Source: Sorangium cellulosum (GTDB lineage Bacteria > Myxococcota_A > Polyangia > Polyangiales > Polyangiaceae). From it: a stretch of DNA of 64,000 bases. The notes under the pieces were generated by a model. That model was given only the letters and a program-made list of their open reading frames with translations, was not told the origin of the DNA and did no database searches. Positions 24,978-33,622 of the stretch are shown one piece after another. Every line of letters begins with the position of its first letter. The first letter of the stretch is position 1. The position numbers were made by a program, and so were the translations under genes. The stretch lies in contig NZ_CP012673.1 in assembly GCF_002950945.1 (NCBI RefSeq), positions 10,492,501 to 10,556,500 of the forward strand, given 5' to 3'.

Positions 24978-25006
24978 GTTGTAGGACCAGGCGGCGAGCT
25001 CGTCAA
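24978..25006 (-). promoter_or_regulatory. sigma-70 promoter of the thrS leader
   Basis: On the minus strand TTGACG (25006-25001) and TACAAC (24983-24978) are 17 bp apart. The predicted start is about 7 bp past the -10, at 24972-24970. The promoter lies in the 46-bp gap after the stop of the upstream regulator gene at 25052, so thrS is likely transcribed on its own. Confidence 0.6.
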
Positions 25007-25051
25007 GCGCGCCGGCGGTCGGCAAGCGCGTCGGCGAGCGCGCCGCGGGCC

Positions 25052-25381
25052 TCACTCGCCGGTGTCGACCCGGAACCGCGGCGCGTCGATGCGCTCGCCC
25101 CGGCACTCCGGGCAGCGGCTCGGCTTCGTGAACGAGCGCCGCTCGTCGAACGCATAGCCGCAGCGCAGGCAGCGCGCGGGCGCGATCGAGAGCCGCTCGC
25201 CGCGGGCGCGCAGCGAGCGCGCGAGGTGCTCGAGGTGCGGCGTCACGTCGCGCTCGCGCATCCCGAGGCGCGCGGAGAGCTCCCATGCCGTCGCGGACGC
25301 CCGGCGGAGCTCCTCGAGGAGCGCCTGTCGCACCGTCTCGGAGCGCGGCGCCGGGCTGGGGGGCGGCTTCGGAGGGCTCAT
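25052..25381 (-). CDS. HTH plus zinc-ribbon transcriptional regulator
   Basis: The 109-residue protein has a winged-helix-like N-terminal half (RQALLEELRRASATAWELSA, MRERDVTPHLEHLARSL) and a four-Cys zinc ribbon (CLRCGYAFDERR then CPECRGERI). This order matches the predicted regulator family COG3357. It should bind DNA; targets are unknown. ATG 25381 follows a weak GGGA. It lies upstream of thrS on the same strand and divergent from the large kinase fusion, so either could be a target. Confidence 0.75.
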   Translation of the reverse strand: MSPPKPPPSPAPRSETVRQALLEELRRASATAWELSARLGMRERDVTPHLEHLARSLRARGERLSIAPARCLRCGYAFDERRSFTKPSRCPECRGERIDAPRFRVDTGE

Positions 25382-25491
25382 ACGTTCCCACAGCGTGACA
25401 TCCTGGGCGCGCCTGACCAGCGGCAGATCCCGCGCGGGCATTGCGCTGCCCGCTGCGCGCACGGACAATGCCGTCCGGAGAACCTCAGCGC

Positions 25492-28092
25492 ATGAGCCCG
25501 TGCCCGTCCGAAGACGCCCTCGCCACCTGGCTCGAGGGCCAGCTCCCGCACGACACCGCGGCGAGCATCCGCGGGCACGTGGACGGCTGCGCCGACTGCC
25601 GCGCCCTGATCGACGCCCGCCCGCGCGAGAGCGACCTCGGCGCGCCGCTCCCCCTCTCCCCCCTCTCCACCGCCGACCGCTCCGGCGGCTCCGAGCCGCC
25701 GCCCGCGAGCTCCTGGTCGCCCCCCGACGCCTTCGACGACTTCCGGGTGCTCCGGCCGCTCGGCCGCGGCGGCATGGGGCAGGTGTACCTCGGGCACGAC
25801 GAGGTCCTCGACCGGCCCGTGGCGCTCAAGTTCGTCGCGGCGGACAAACCCGACCCGCGGACCCTGGAGCGGCTGCGCGTCGAGGCCCGCGCGATCGCGC
25901 GCCTCCAGCACCCCAACGTCGTCGCCGTCTTCCGGGTCGGCGCGGTGCGCGGGCGGCCGTACATCGCGTACGAGCTCGTCGAGGGCGAGCCGCTCGAGCA
26001 GCTCCCGAAGCCGGTCCCGTGGGCGACCGCGCTGCGCATCGCGCTCGGCCTCTCGCGCGGGCTCGCCGCGGCGCACCGGCGGGGCGTCCTCCACCGCGAC
26101 ATCAAGCCGGCCAACGTGATGATCGCCACGAACGGCGAGGTGAAGCTCCTCGACTTCGGGCTCGCCAAGCTCATCGACGAGCCCGGCGCCGCCGCCGACC
26201 CGGGCCGGCGCGCGGCGGCAGGCCCCCCCGGCGCGCGCAGCTCCCCGCCCAGCTTCCCCGCGGACGCCTCCGCGGGGACGACCGCGATCGCGATCATGCC
26301 CGACGCGTTCGGCGCGACCTCCACCGTCAACCTGACCGACGGCGCCATGGTGATGGGCACGCCGCTCTACCTCGCGCCGGAGCTCTGGGTCGGGACCGCC
26401 GCCACGCCCCACTCCGACGTCTACGCGCTCGGCCTGGTCGTCTACGAGCTGTGCGCGGGGCGGCTGCCGCACGCGGGGCTCGACGTGCACGCCATCGCCA
26501 GCTGGGTGACGGCGCGCGCGCTGCCGCCGCTGCGCTCGATCTGCCCGGAGGTGCCCGAGATGCTCGCGGACATCGTCGACCGCTGCATCCAGCGCGCGCC
26601 GGAGGCGCGCTTCGCGTCGGCCGAGGAGGTGCAGGCCGCGCTCGAGGAGACCGAGGCGCTCTGCCGCGCGTTCCAGATCGTGCGCTCTGGGCCGGCGTCC
26701 TCGGGGGCGCCGGAGACGGACGTGGACGTCGTGCGCGCGTCGTTCGAGCGCCTCGCGCCGCGCGCCGAGGCGCTCGTCGCGCGCTTCTACGAGCGGCTCT
26801 TCGCGCGGGAGCCGGCGCTCCGGGGCCTGTTCCCGCCGGACATGCGCGAGCAGCGGATGAAGCTGGCGGCGACGCTGCAGCTCGTCGTCGACAACCTGCG
26901 CGCGCCCGACAAGCTGATCGAGATGCTCGAGGCGCTCGGCCACCGCCACGCGGGCTACGACGCGCTGCCCGAGCACCTCGACGCCGTGGGCCGCGCGCTG
27001 CTCGAGGCGCTCGAGGAGCTCGAGGGCGACGCGTGGGGGCCCGCGGCCGCGCGGGCGTGGTCGGGCGCCTACGCGCAGATCGCCGAGGCGATGCGGCGGG
27101 GCCTCGAGGCCGGGCGGCGCGCGATCGGCGCGACGGACGCGAGCGGCGCGCCCAGCACGACGGGCGCCGCCCGGCGCGCCTACGCGACGACCTCCGCGGC
27201 CGAGACCCGGTTCGCGACGAGCGACGACGCGAGCCTGGCCTACAAGGTCGCCGGCGGCGGGCCGGTCGATCTGGTGCTGGTCCAGGGGTGGGTGACGCAC
27301 GTGGAGGCCGCGTGGGAGCAGGCGCTCACGTCGCAGTTCTTCGCCGAGCTCGGCGCGTGGGCGCGGCTCGTCGTGCTCGATCAGCGCGGCACCGGGATGA
27401 GCGAGCGGGAGGGCGCCGGCGCGCCGGCTGAGCAGCAGGCGGAGGACCTGCGCGCGGTGCTGGACGCGGCCGGCGTGGAGCGCGCGGCGCTGGTCGGCGT
27501 CGGCGCCGGGTTCGCGCCGTGCGCGCTGCTCGCGGCGGCGCACCCGGAGCGGACGCGCGCGCTCGTCGCGATCGGCGCCGCGGCGCAGATGTCGGCCTGG
27601 CCCGGGTGTCTCTTCGGCCTCACCGGCGAGGGCGCCGACGAGGCCGAACGCGCGCTGCGGAGCGGGTGGGGCGAGCCGCTCTTCCTCGACCGCCTCGCCC
27701 CCTCGGCGGCGGAGGACGGCGCGTTCCGGCGCTTCTGGGCCTCGTACCTGCGCCTCGGCGCGAGCCCGAGCGGGGCGGCGCGCATGCTGAGGGCCCACGC
27801 GGCGCTCGACCTCCGGCCCGCGCTCGGCCGGGTGAACGCGCCGGCGCTCGTGCTGCACCGCGCCGGCGATCGGGCGGTGCCGGCCGCGGCCGGGCGCGAT
27901 CTCGCCGGCCGCATCCCCGGCGCGCGTCACGTCGAGCTGCCGGGCGACGACCACCTGCCCTTCGTGGGCGACCCGCGGCCGCTGATCGCCGAGCTGCGGT
28001 CCCTGCTCGGCGTGGCCGCCGGTGGGAGCGCCGTCTCGAGCCTGGCGCCGTCCACGGAGCGCGCCGGCGCCGACGCCGCCTCGCGCAGGTGA
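25492..28092 (+). CDS. zinc-finger / Ser-Thr kinase / globin / alpha-beta hydrolase-like fusion
   Basis: The 866-residue protein has four parts. Residues 1-40 hold an anti-sigma-type zinc finger (VDGCADC). A kinase follows at about 84-390 with GRGGMGQVY, VALKF, HRDIKPAN, DFGLA and YLAPE intact. A globin domain lies at about 415-540, with RFYERLFAREPALRGLFPPD and GHRHAGYD, where the second His (near 483) is the expected heme ligand. An alpha/beta-hydrolase-like domain runs from about 573 to 840. Its nucleophile elbow reads VGVGAGF, with Gly where Ser is expected, although GDRAVP and GDDHLPF keep the Asp and His positions. I infer a soluble kinase that senses O2, NO or redox through heme and a small ligand through a dead hydrolase. 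Confidence 0.88.
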   Translation: MSPCPSEDALATWLEGQLPHDTAASIRGHVDGCADCRALIDARPRESDLGAPLPLSPLSTADRSGGSEPPPASSWSPPDAFDDFRVLRPLGRGGMGQVYLGHDEVLDRPVALKFVAADKPDPRTLERLRVEARAIARLQHPNVVAVFRVGAVRGRPYIAYELVEGEPLEQLPKPVPWATALRIALGLSRGLAAAHRRGVLHRDIKPANVMIATNGEVKLLDFGLAKLIDEPGAAADPGRRAAAGPPGARSSPPSFPADASAGTTAIAIMPDAFGATSTVNLTDGAMVMGTPLYLAPELWVGTAATPHSDVYALGLVVYELCAGRLPHAGLDVHAIASWVTARALPPLRSICPEVPEMLADIVDRCIQRAPEARFASAEEVQAALEETEALCRAFQIVRSGPASSGAPETDVDVVRASFERLAPRAEALVARFYERLFAREPALRGLFPPDMREQRMKLAATLQLVVDNLRAPDKLIEMLEALGHRHAGYDALPEHLDAVGRALLEALEELEGDAWGPAAARAWSGAYAQIAEAMRRGLEAGRRAIGATDASGAPSTTGAARRAYATTSAAETRFATSDDASLAYKVAGGGPVDLVLVQGWVTHVEAAWEQALTSQFFAELGAWARLVVLDQRGTGMSEREGAGAPAEQQAEDLRAVLDAAGVERAALVGVGAGFAPCALLAAAHPERTRALVAIGAAAQMSAWPGCLFGLTGEGADEAERALRSGWGEPLFLDRLAPSAAEDGAFRRFWASYLRLGASPSGAARMLRAHAALDLRPALGRVNAPALVLHRAGDRAVPAAAGRDLAGRIPGARHVELPGDDHLPFVGDPRPLIAELRSLLGVAAGGSAVSSLAPSTERAGADAASRR

Positions 28093-28234
28093 GGCGCGCT
28101 CTCCTCACCTCGCGGAGGATCCGCGCCCGCGCCACGAGGGTTGAATTGCCTCACAGCAATCACGAGCTCCGCGCGCGGACGTCGACGTCTCCGGTTTCGC
28201 CCGACATCACTTGAGAAATCTCCTTATTTTGGTG

Positions 28235-28250
28235 CCTTGTTGAAACAAGG
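28235..28250. repeat. 7-bp inverted repeat CCTTGTT-GA-AACAAGG
   Basis: The arms at 28235-28241 and 28244-28250 are exact complements. It lies 44 bp before the lipoprotein gene at 28294, in an AT-richer gap of 201 bp. It may be an operator for that gene. I see no convincing -35/-10 pair beside it. Confidence 0.4.
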
Positions 28251-28293
28251 ACTCAGCCTTGCCGCGACAAGCCTCGCCCGCTAACGTGATTCG

Positions 28294-30120
28294 ATGGCCG
28301 CGTCGACACGCGCATTAACATGCTGCGGATGGCTCGCATTCTGCGCGCTCGTGAGCGCCTGCTCCGGCCGCGGGGCGAGCGTCCCGGCCGCAGCCTCGAG
28401 CGACGCGGGCGCCGGGGGCGCGGGCGGCGAAGATGCAGCGGGCGGCGGCGGCGAGAGCGCGGCGGGCGGCGCGGGCGGCGAAGGCGGCGCGGGCCAAGGC
28501 GGCGGCGAGAGCGCGGCGGGCGGCGCGGGCGGCGAGGGCGGCGCGGAGTGCCCACCCGGCGAGGAAGGCTGTCCGTGCGGGCCTGAAGACCAGTGCAACG
28601 GCGATCTCCGCTGCTCGGACAACGTGTGTGTCCTGGGCTGCACCTGCAGCGATGGCTACGCCATGGTGGACGGCGCGTGCGTCTGGCAAGGGGGCCCGCA
28701 GGATCCCTCGTTCCAGAGCCCGGATACCTGGACGGCGACGGGCGCGGCGCTCATCTCTCCCGGGGCCGAGGGCAACGGCAACCCGGGCGCCGGGCTCATC
28801 GACCCGGATGCGGTGTGCGGGATGGCCGGCTTCACCCAGTCGTTCACCATGCCGGACGCCGCGTGCGCCGAGCCATTTCTGCTCACGTTCGCCGCGCACA
28901 TCGGCTGCGAGTCCACGCTGGATTGCCTGGGTCCCCCCGGGATCGGGGTGCGGATCAACGGCGGTCTCAGCAACATCGACGTCATGCCGTCGTCGACGTG
29001 GAGTTCGCATCGCGTGTGCCTGGGCGCGCGCGCCTACGGCGGCCCGCTGGAGCTGCTGCTCGGGCCTTTCCGGAGGCCGCCCCTGTGTGATGAAGCGGCC
29101 GGGCAGGGTTACACGCTGGCGTTCGACGACATCGCGGTCCAGCCGGACCGCATGAACGAGTGTCCGCTGCCGGGTCAGGTGCTGAACGGCGATTTCGAGG
29201 GAGGCGACGCTGGCTGGACGGCGACCCCGGAGCAGGGCATCTCCGAGATCAAGGACGGCCTGGGCAAGGATGACGGCCGCGGCGGGCATCTCGGCACCAC
29301 GTTGTTCTGTCAGAATCCATCGCTCAGGGGCATGATCTCGGCGCCGCTGCCCGCTGCCTTGCCGAACCCTGCGCTGCGCATCTGGAGCCGGGGCACCCCG
29401 GGCGCCTCCGTCCACGTGGCGCTGGGCGCGTTCCCCGTGACCACCCTGACGGGCGAGGGCGAGCAGCGGGTCTCGCACGTCTGCTTGCCCCCGTGGGCCC
29501 TGGGCATGGCGCACACGCTGCTGTTCACGTACCGGAACCGGAACGGCCAGATGTGCACGGACGAGAACCGCCGAGACTTCGTGTTCGACGACGTGGGCTT
29601 CGTCTCCGACGCGCATTGCCCCGAAGACGCGCGGATCTTCGACCCCGGCTTCGAGAACGTCATGCGCAGCGCGACGCTGGCGCCGACATGGGTCCTGAGC
29701 GAGGACGAGCCGTCGAGCAGCATCGCCAGGCTCACCGTCGACGCCGCCGCCGCGCACACCGGCGGAGTCTCCCTGTCGCTGTCCGTGCGGCACCCGTGCC
29801 GGGAGCCCTCGGCGTCCACCGTGTTCACGGTCCCCGAGCCCCGGGGGGCCGACGGGCCGGCGCTCAAGTTCTGGTACCGCACCAGCAACCTCAGCGCGGC
29901 GACCGCCTCCTCCACGCCGGGCGAGCCCCTCCCGAAGAGCGACGTCTGGGCGCGGCGGACGGTCTGCCTGGATCCGCTCACCGCGGGCAGGCCCCAGCAC
30001 CTCTCCTTCGAGATCTCGGCCGCGGGCCGCTGCGACGATCTGCTCGGCGGCGAGACCTTGCACGTCGACGACGTCGAGGTGACGACCGATCCCTCCTGCC
30101 CGGCCGCGCCGCCGCCGTGA
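28294..30120 (+). CDS. large lipoprotein with repeated jelly-roll-like modules
   Basis: The 608-residue product has a lipobox (FCALVSAC), a Gly/Ala/Glu-rich low-complexity linker up to about residue 90, and a short Cys-rich EGF-like patch (CPCGPEDQCNGDLRC, CTCSDGYAMVDGAC). Three similar modules follow, each with a start such as VLNGDFEGGDAGWTATPE or IFDPGFENVMRS and an end such as TLAFDDIAVQPD, FVFDDVGFVSD or LHVDDVEVTTD. This is the pattern of galactose-binding-like carbohydrate-binding repeats. It is probably outer-membrane anchored and surface exposed. No catalytic site is visible. Confidence 0.75.
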   Translation: MAASTRALTCCGWLAFCALVSACSGRGASVPAAASSDAGAGGAGGEDAAGGGGESAAGGAGGEGGAGQGGGESAAGGAGGEGGAECPPGEEGCPCGPEDQCNGDLRCSDNVCVLGCTCSDGYAMVDGACVWQGGPQDPSFQSPDTWTATGAALISPGAEGNGNPGAGLIDPDAVCGMAGFTQSFTMPDAACAEPFLLTFAAHIGCESTLDCLGPPGIGVRINGGLSNIDVMPSSTWSSHRVCLGARAYGGPLELLLGPFRRPPLCDEAAGQGYTLAFDDIAVQPDRMNECPLPGQVLNGDFEGGDAGWTATPEQGISEIKDGLGKDDGRGGHLGTTLFCQNPSLRGMISAPLPAALPNPALRIWSRGTPGASVHVALGAFPVTTLTGEGEQRVSHVCLPPWALGMAHTLLFTYRNRNGQMCTDENRRDFVFDDVGFVSDAHCPEDARIFDPGFENVMRSATLAPTWVLSEDEPSSSIARLTVDAAAAHTGGVSLSLSVRHPCREPSASTVFTVPEPRGADGPALKFWYRTSNLSAATASSTPGEPLPKSDVWARRTVCLDPLTAGRPQHLSFEISAAGRCDDLLGGETLHVDDVEVTTDPSCPAAPPP

Positions 30121-30161
30121 CGGGCTGATCTGCGCCGGCCCGCCCCTCGCCTCGAAGGCCA

Positions 30162-30179
30162 GGACCGGCCGGCCGGTCC
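30162..30179. terminator. 18-bp perfect palindrome between convergent genes
   Basis: GGACCGGCC at 30162-30170 is followed directly by its complement to 30179. It stands midway in the 82-bp gap between convergent stops at 30120 and 30203. It could end transcription in both directions, or be a binding site. No T-tract is present. Confidence 0.35.
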
Positions 30180-30202
30180 CGGCGGAGCGGACCGTCCTCG
30201 CG

Positions 30203-30985
30203 TCAACCGCGCTTGCGGCCCACGACGATGGCGATCGGGTATGCGAAGTGGATCTCGTCCCCCACCTCGCGCGCGCCGACGCCGAGCGCGTCGACGCCGA
30301 CGTCGGCGCGGTAGAGGGCGCGGAGCCGGTCCGCCCCGCCGGGCTCCGGGAAGGAGGCGCGGAGCGCGGCCTCGAGCTCCACCTCGAGCCCGTGCCGCAC
30401 GACGTTCTCGATCTCGAGCCCCGCCGCGCCGAACAGGGCGGTGAGCTCGCGCTCGGTGAGCGCGCGCGCGTGCGACGGGTCGCGGATCTTCTCGGCGCGA
30501 TCGTACACGTCCCGCTTGTCCTCGGCGGGCGTCACGTCGATCACGGCGACCCGGCCGCCCTTCGCGCAGACCCGCGCCATCTCGCGCAGCGTCGCGAGCG
30601 GATCGAGCAGGTGGTGAAAGCTGTAGCGGGTCGTGACGAGGCTGTAGCTCTCCTCCGGGTAGGGCAGGCGGCTCGCGTCGCCGAGCTCCCAGGCCACGTT
30701 CGCGGCGCCGAGCTTCGCCTGCCGCTTCCGCGCCTCGTCCAGCATCGCAGGGACGATGTCGAGCCCCCGCACGCTCGCCACGCGCGGCGAGAGCGCGCAG
30801 GCGACGATCCCCGGCCCGCAGGCGACGTCGAGGACCACGTCGTCCGGCGCCGGCGCGAGCGCGTCGAGCAAGAGCTCCATCGCGGACTCCGCCGAGTGCG
30901 CCCGGACCTCGGCGAACGGCCTGGCCTGGCGGGTGAACTGCTCCTGGATCAACACGTCGTGGGTCGGCTGGTTGGCTTGCGTCAT
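30203..30985 (-). CDS. class I SAM-dependent methyltransferase
   Basis: The 260-residue enzyme has motif I VVLDVACGPGIVACAL, the acidic residue after strand 2 in VRGLDIVPAML, NVAWELGDASRLPYP and the post-motif YSFHHLLDP, as in UbiE/Coq5-like methyltransferases. The methyl acceptor is unknown. ATG 30985 was chosen because the family sequence starts there and it leaves a 70-bp divergent gap to the AraC regulator at 31056; that regulator probably controls it. Confidence 0.85.
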   Translation of the reverse strand: MTQANQPTHDVLIQEQFTRQARPFAEVRAHSAESAMELLLDALAPAPDDVVLDVACGPGIVACALSPRVASVRGLDIVPAMLDEARKRQAKLGAANVAWELGDASRLPYPEESYSLVTTRYSFHHLLDPLATLREMARVCAKGGRVAVIDVTPAEDKRDVYDRAEKIRDPSHARALTERELTALFGAAGLEIENVVRHGLEVELEAALRASFPEPGGADRLRALYRADVGVDALGVGAREVGDEIHFAYPIAIVVGRKRG

Positions 30986-30996
30986 GCGGATGAGGG

Positions 30997-31018
30997 TGGA
31001 CGGGCCCGGGCTGGACGG
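30997..31018 (+). promoter_or_regulatory. direct repeat TGGACGG in the methyltransferase/AraC gap
   Basis: TGGACGG occurs at 30997-31003 and 31012-31018, 15 bp apart, inside the 70-bp divergent region. AraC-family proteins often bind direct repeats next to promoters. The link is an inference. Confidence 0.3.
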
Positions 31019-31055
31019 CTGCCGGCGACAGGACAAAGATCGCCGCCGAGAGGCC

Positions 31056-31892
31056 ATGTCCAGCAAAGCCCGCTTCTTGACCGCGGCGCAGACCGCCGAC
31101 CACCTTGCGCAGCTCGGGCTCGATCAGGCGCGCGCGCGCACCTTCGCCTACGAGGACGAGCTGCCCGGGGCCGCCTACACCTGGCACACACACGCGCGGC
31201 ATCAGCTGCTCTGTCCAGTGACGGGGACGGCGCGCCTCGACGTCGCGGAGGCCTCCTTCCTGCTCCCGCCGCAGCGCGCCGCGCTCATCCCCGCGGGCGA
31301 GCGGCACGCGACCGCCCGTCGCGACGCGTCGATCGTCTCGATCTACTTCGATCCCTCGACGTTCCCCTCCCCTCTCCCGGCCGTCAGGATCTTCGAGGTG
31401 CCCGCGCTGCTGCGCGAGATGGTGCTGCACGCGCGGCGCTGGACGGTGGCGCGGGGTCCGGACGACGTCGCGGCCAACACGTTCTTCTCGGCGATGGCGG
31501 ACGTCGTCGGGCCGCTCCTCGATCGCGGCGCCACGTACCGGCTGCCCCGCGGCAGGACGCCGCCCGTGCAGCGGGCGATCGCGTGCGCGCTGCAGGACGT
31601 CTCGAGCGCCGAGCTCTCGCGGGCCGCGGCGTTCGCTGGGTCGACCGAGCGGACGCTCCGGCGGCGGTTCCGCGAGGAGACGGGGATGACGTGGCGCGCC
31701 TTCGTCACCCGTGCGCGTGTGCTCCGGGCCCTGGACCTGCTCTCGAGCCCGGACGCCAGCGTCACGCAGGTCGCGCTCGACGTCGGCTTCCAGAGCCTCG
31801 GCGCGTTCGCCGCCGCGTTCCGCGCCGTCACCGGGCAGACGCCGAGCGCGTTCCGCAGGGCGGCCCTGCCCGGCCAGGCGGTCGACGCGTGA
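31056..31892 (+). CDS. AraC family transcriptional regulator
   Basis: The 278-residue protein has an N-terminal cupin-like sensor half (YTWHTHARHQLLCPVTGTARL, ALIPAGERHATA) and a C-terminal double helix-turn-helix: SRAAAFAGSTERTLRRRFRE and ALDVGFQSLGAFAAAFRAVT followed by GQTPSAFR, the AraC signature. It resembles regulators that sense small organic ligands through the His-containing cupin. Divergent to a methyltransferase gene it probably controls. Confidence 0.9.
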   Translation: MSSKARFLTAAQTADHLAQLGLDQARARTFAYEDELPGAAYTWHTHARHQLLCPVTGTARLDVAEASFLLPPQRAALIPAGERHATARRDASIVSIYFDPSTFPSPLPAVRIFEVPALLREMVLHARRWTVARGPDDVAANTFFSAMADVVGPLLDRGATYRLPRGRTPPVQRAIACALQDVSSAELSRAAAFAGSTERTLRRRFREETGMTWRAFVTRARVLRALDLLSSPDASVTQVALDVGFQSLGAFAAAFRAVTGQTPSAFRRAALPGQAVDA

Positions 31893-31965
31893 CGCACACG
31901 GGGCCGCGGGGCGGCGGGCTCGCGCGCATCACACGTCGACGGCCGGCGGGGAGCGCCGCGCGCCG

Positions 31966-32604
31966 TCAGAGCAGGATGGCGATGAGGCCGGCGCCGATGA
32001 GCGCGACGGCCCAGACCCGGTCGAGGTTGAGCCACGCCGTGCGGAGGATCGCGACGCCGAGCTTGTGGTAGACGACGAGCGCGACCGCCGCGGCCGCCGC
32101 CAGCATGGCGGCCGTGTGCAGGAGGATGGCCGCGAGGTAGCCCGGGAGGCTCGTCAGCGACAGGCCCGCGGCGTTGTGGCACCCGCCGCCGGGGCACGGC
32201 GCCGGGTTGTCGGCGCCGAGCAGGAAGACCGGGAGCAGCATGAGCCCCGCGCCGTGCGCGGTGGCCATCAGGAAGGACCACCAGGTCAGATCGCGGAAGC
32301 CCACGCGCATCCCGACCCACCGCGGGTGGCGCGGCCGCACGAGCTTGAGCACGCCGAACGCGACGAGCGCGATCGCCGTGATCGCGCGGAGCGCCCCGGC
32401 AGGGAGGCTCGTCAGGCCGAGCCCGAGCAGCGCGACCGTGAGGCCGATGGAGATCGCGTGGCCCACCGCGATCGGGACGAGCGCCCGCCGCACGGCGCGG
32501 CCGCTCTTCTCCTGCAGGCCGAGGGCGACCGCGAACAGCCAGCCCATGCCTGGGTTGATTCCGTGATAGGCGCCGAGGAGCGCCAGCGTCAGCCAGGGCG
32601 TCAT
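31966..32604 (-). CDS. polytopic membrane protein, NicO/RcnA-like motif
   Basis: The 212-residue protein has about six membrane helices. The first carries LLGAYHGINPGMGWLFAVAL, which resembles the HxxxPGxG motif of nickel/cobalt exporters (RcnA/NicO) and related families. A second His-containing helix reads WSFLMATAHGAGLMLLPVF, and a Cys-containing loop, PAPCPGGGCHNAAG, lies between helices. I infer a transition-metal transporter, but no family member of known function is identified here. It is convergent with the AraC gene. Confidence 0.6.
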   Translation of the reverse strand: MTPWLTLALLGAYHGINPGMGWLFAVALGLQEKSGRAVRRALVPIAVGHAISIGLTVALLGLGLTSLPAGALRAITAIALVAFGVLKLVRPRHPRWVGMRVGFRDLTWWSFLMATAHGAGLMLLPVFLLGADNPAPCPGGGCHNAAGLSLTSLPGYLAAILLHTAAMLAAAAAVALVVYHKLGVAILRTAWLNLDRVWAVALIGAGLIAILL

Positions 32605-32740
32605 GGCCGGCTCACGGATAGCAGAACGAGTCGGAGGACGCGTAGATGCCGTCGGGGCCGCAGTGCAGCGTGTGCGGGCGAGCGCGCGCGCCGCGCGCCG
32701 CCGCCGGAGCGGGCGGCGCGCGGCGATCCAGGCGCGGCGG

Positions 32741-33622
32741 CTACTGCGTGATCGCCTTGAGGTCGAGCATCTCCTCGACGCTCGGGACCACGATGAGATC
32801 GCACCGGCGGTTCTTCTGCCGGCCCACGTCGTCGTCGTTCTTCGCGACCGGATCGGTGTCCGCGAAGCCCGCCGCGCTCCAGTGCGCGGCCGGGAGCGCG
32901 CCCCCGCCGCCCTTGACGTCGGCCGGGCTGACCAGGAACAGGAGCACCTCGCGCGCGCGCATCAGCGACAGGCCCCAGTTGTCGCGGAACGGGCCGCCCT
33001 GGAGCGGCTTGTTGTCGGTGTGGCCGGCGACCTGGTAGTCGCGCTGGAGCAGCGACGCGTCGTTCCGGATGACCGTCGCCACCTTGACGAGGATGTCCTT
33101 GCCCTCCTTCTTGAGCGTCTCGCGCCCGGAGTCGAAGAGGACGTCCCCCGGCAGCGAGATGACCATGCGGTTGCGCCGGATGTTCACCGCCAGGCCGAGC
33201 TTCGTGAGCTCGTCGAGCTTCTTCTTGAGCGTCTCGAAGCGCGCCTTGATCTGCTCCAGCTGGCGGGCCCGGGCCTTGTACTCGGCGAGCGCCTTCTCCC
33301 GCTCCTCGAGCGTCGAGCTCAGCTGCGACACCTGGGAGCTCGTCGCCTGGAGGTTCTCGTTCAGCTTGCTGATGTCGACGCCGGCCGCCTCGAGCTGTCT
33401 CGTCAGCTCCGCGACCTTCGCCTGCTCCGCCTCGAGCGCCCTCTGGGTCTCGGCGAGGCGGCCCTCCGTGGCCTGCTGCTGGCTCTGGAGGCGGTTGTAC
33501 TTGTCGAGCTGGGCCTTCCATTCCTCCTCGGAGTAACCGCACCCCGGCGAGAACGATGCGATCACGGCAGGCAGGAAGGCCGCAAAAGCGAGGCTGCGAC
33601 CTTTCAAGACACGAAGGTGCAT
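32741..33622 (-). CDS. OmpA-family lipoprotein with coiled coil
   Basis: The 293-residue product has a signal sequence ending FSPGCGY (Cys near residue 28, lipoprotein-like), a long coiled coil (about 33-130: KAQLDKYNRLQSQQQATEGR and similar), and a C-terminal OmpA-like peptidoglycan-binding domain: LPGDVLFDSGRETLKKEGKD, YQVAGHTDNKPLQ and NWGLSLMRAREVL. The Asp and Arg that hold diaminopimelate are present. It should tether the outer membrane to the cell wall. ATG 33622 lies 7 nt after GGAGGAG. The coiled coil makes a long periplasmic spacer. Confidence 0.88.
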   Translation of the reverse strand: MHLRVLKGRSLAFAAFLPAVIASFSPGCGYSEEEWKAQLDKYNRLQSQQQATEGRLAETQRALEAEQAKVAELTRQLEAAGVDISKLNENLQATSSQVSQLSSTLEEREKALAEYKARARQLEQIKARFETLKKKLDELTKLGLAVNIRRNRMVISLPGDVLFDSGRETLKKEGKDILVKVATVIRNDASLLQRDYQVAGHTDNKPLQGGPFRDNWGLSLMRAREVLLFLVSPADVKGGGGALPAAHWSAAGFADTDPVAKNDDDVGRQKNRRCDLIVVPSVEEMLDLKAITQ

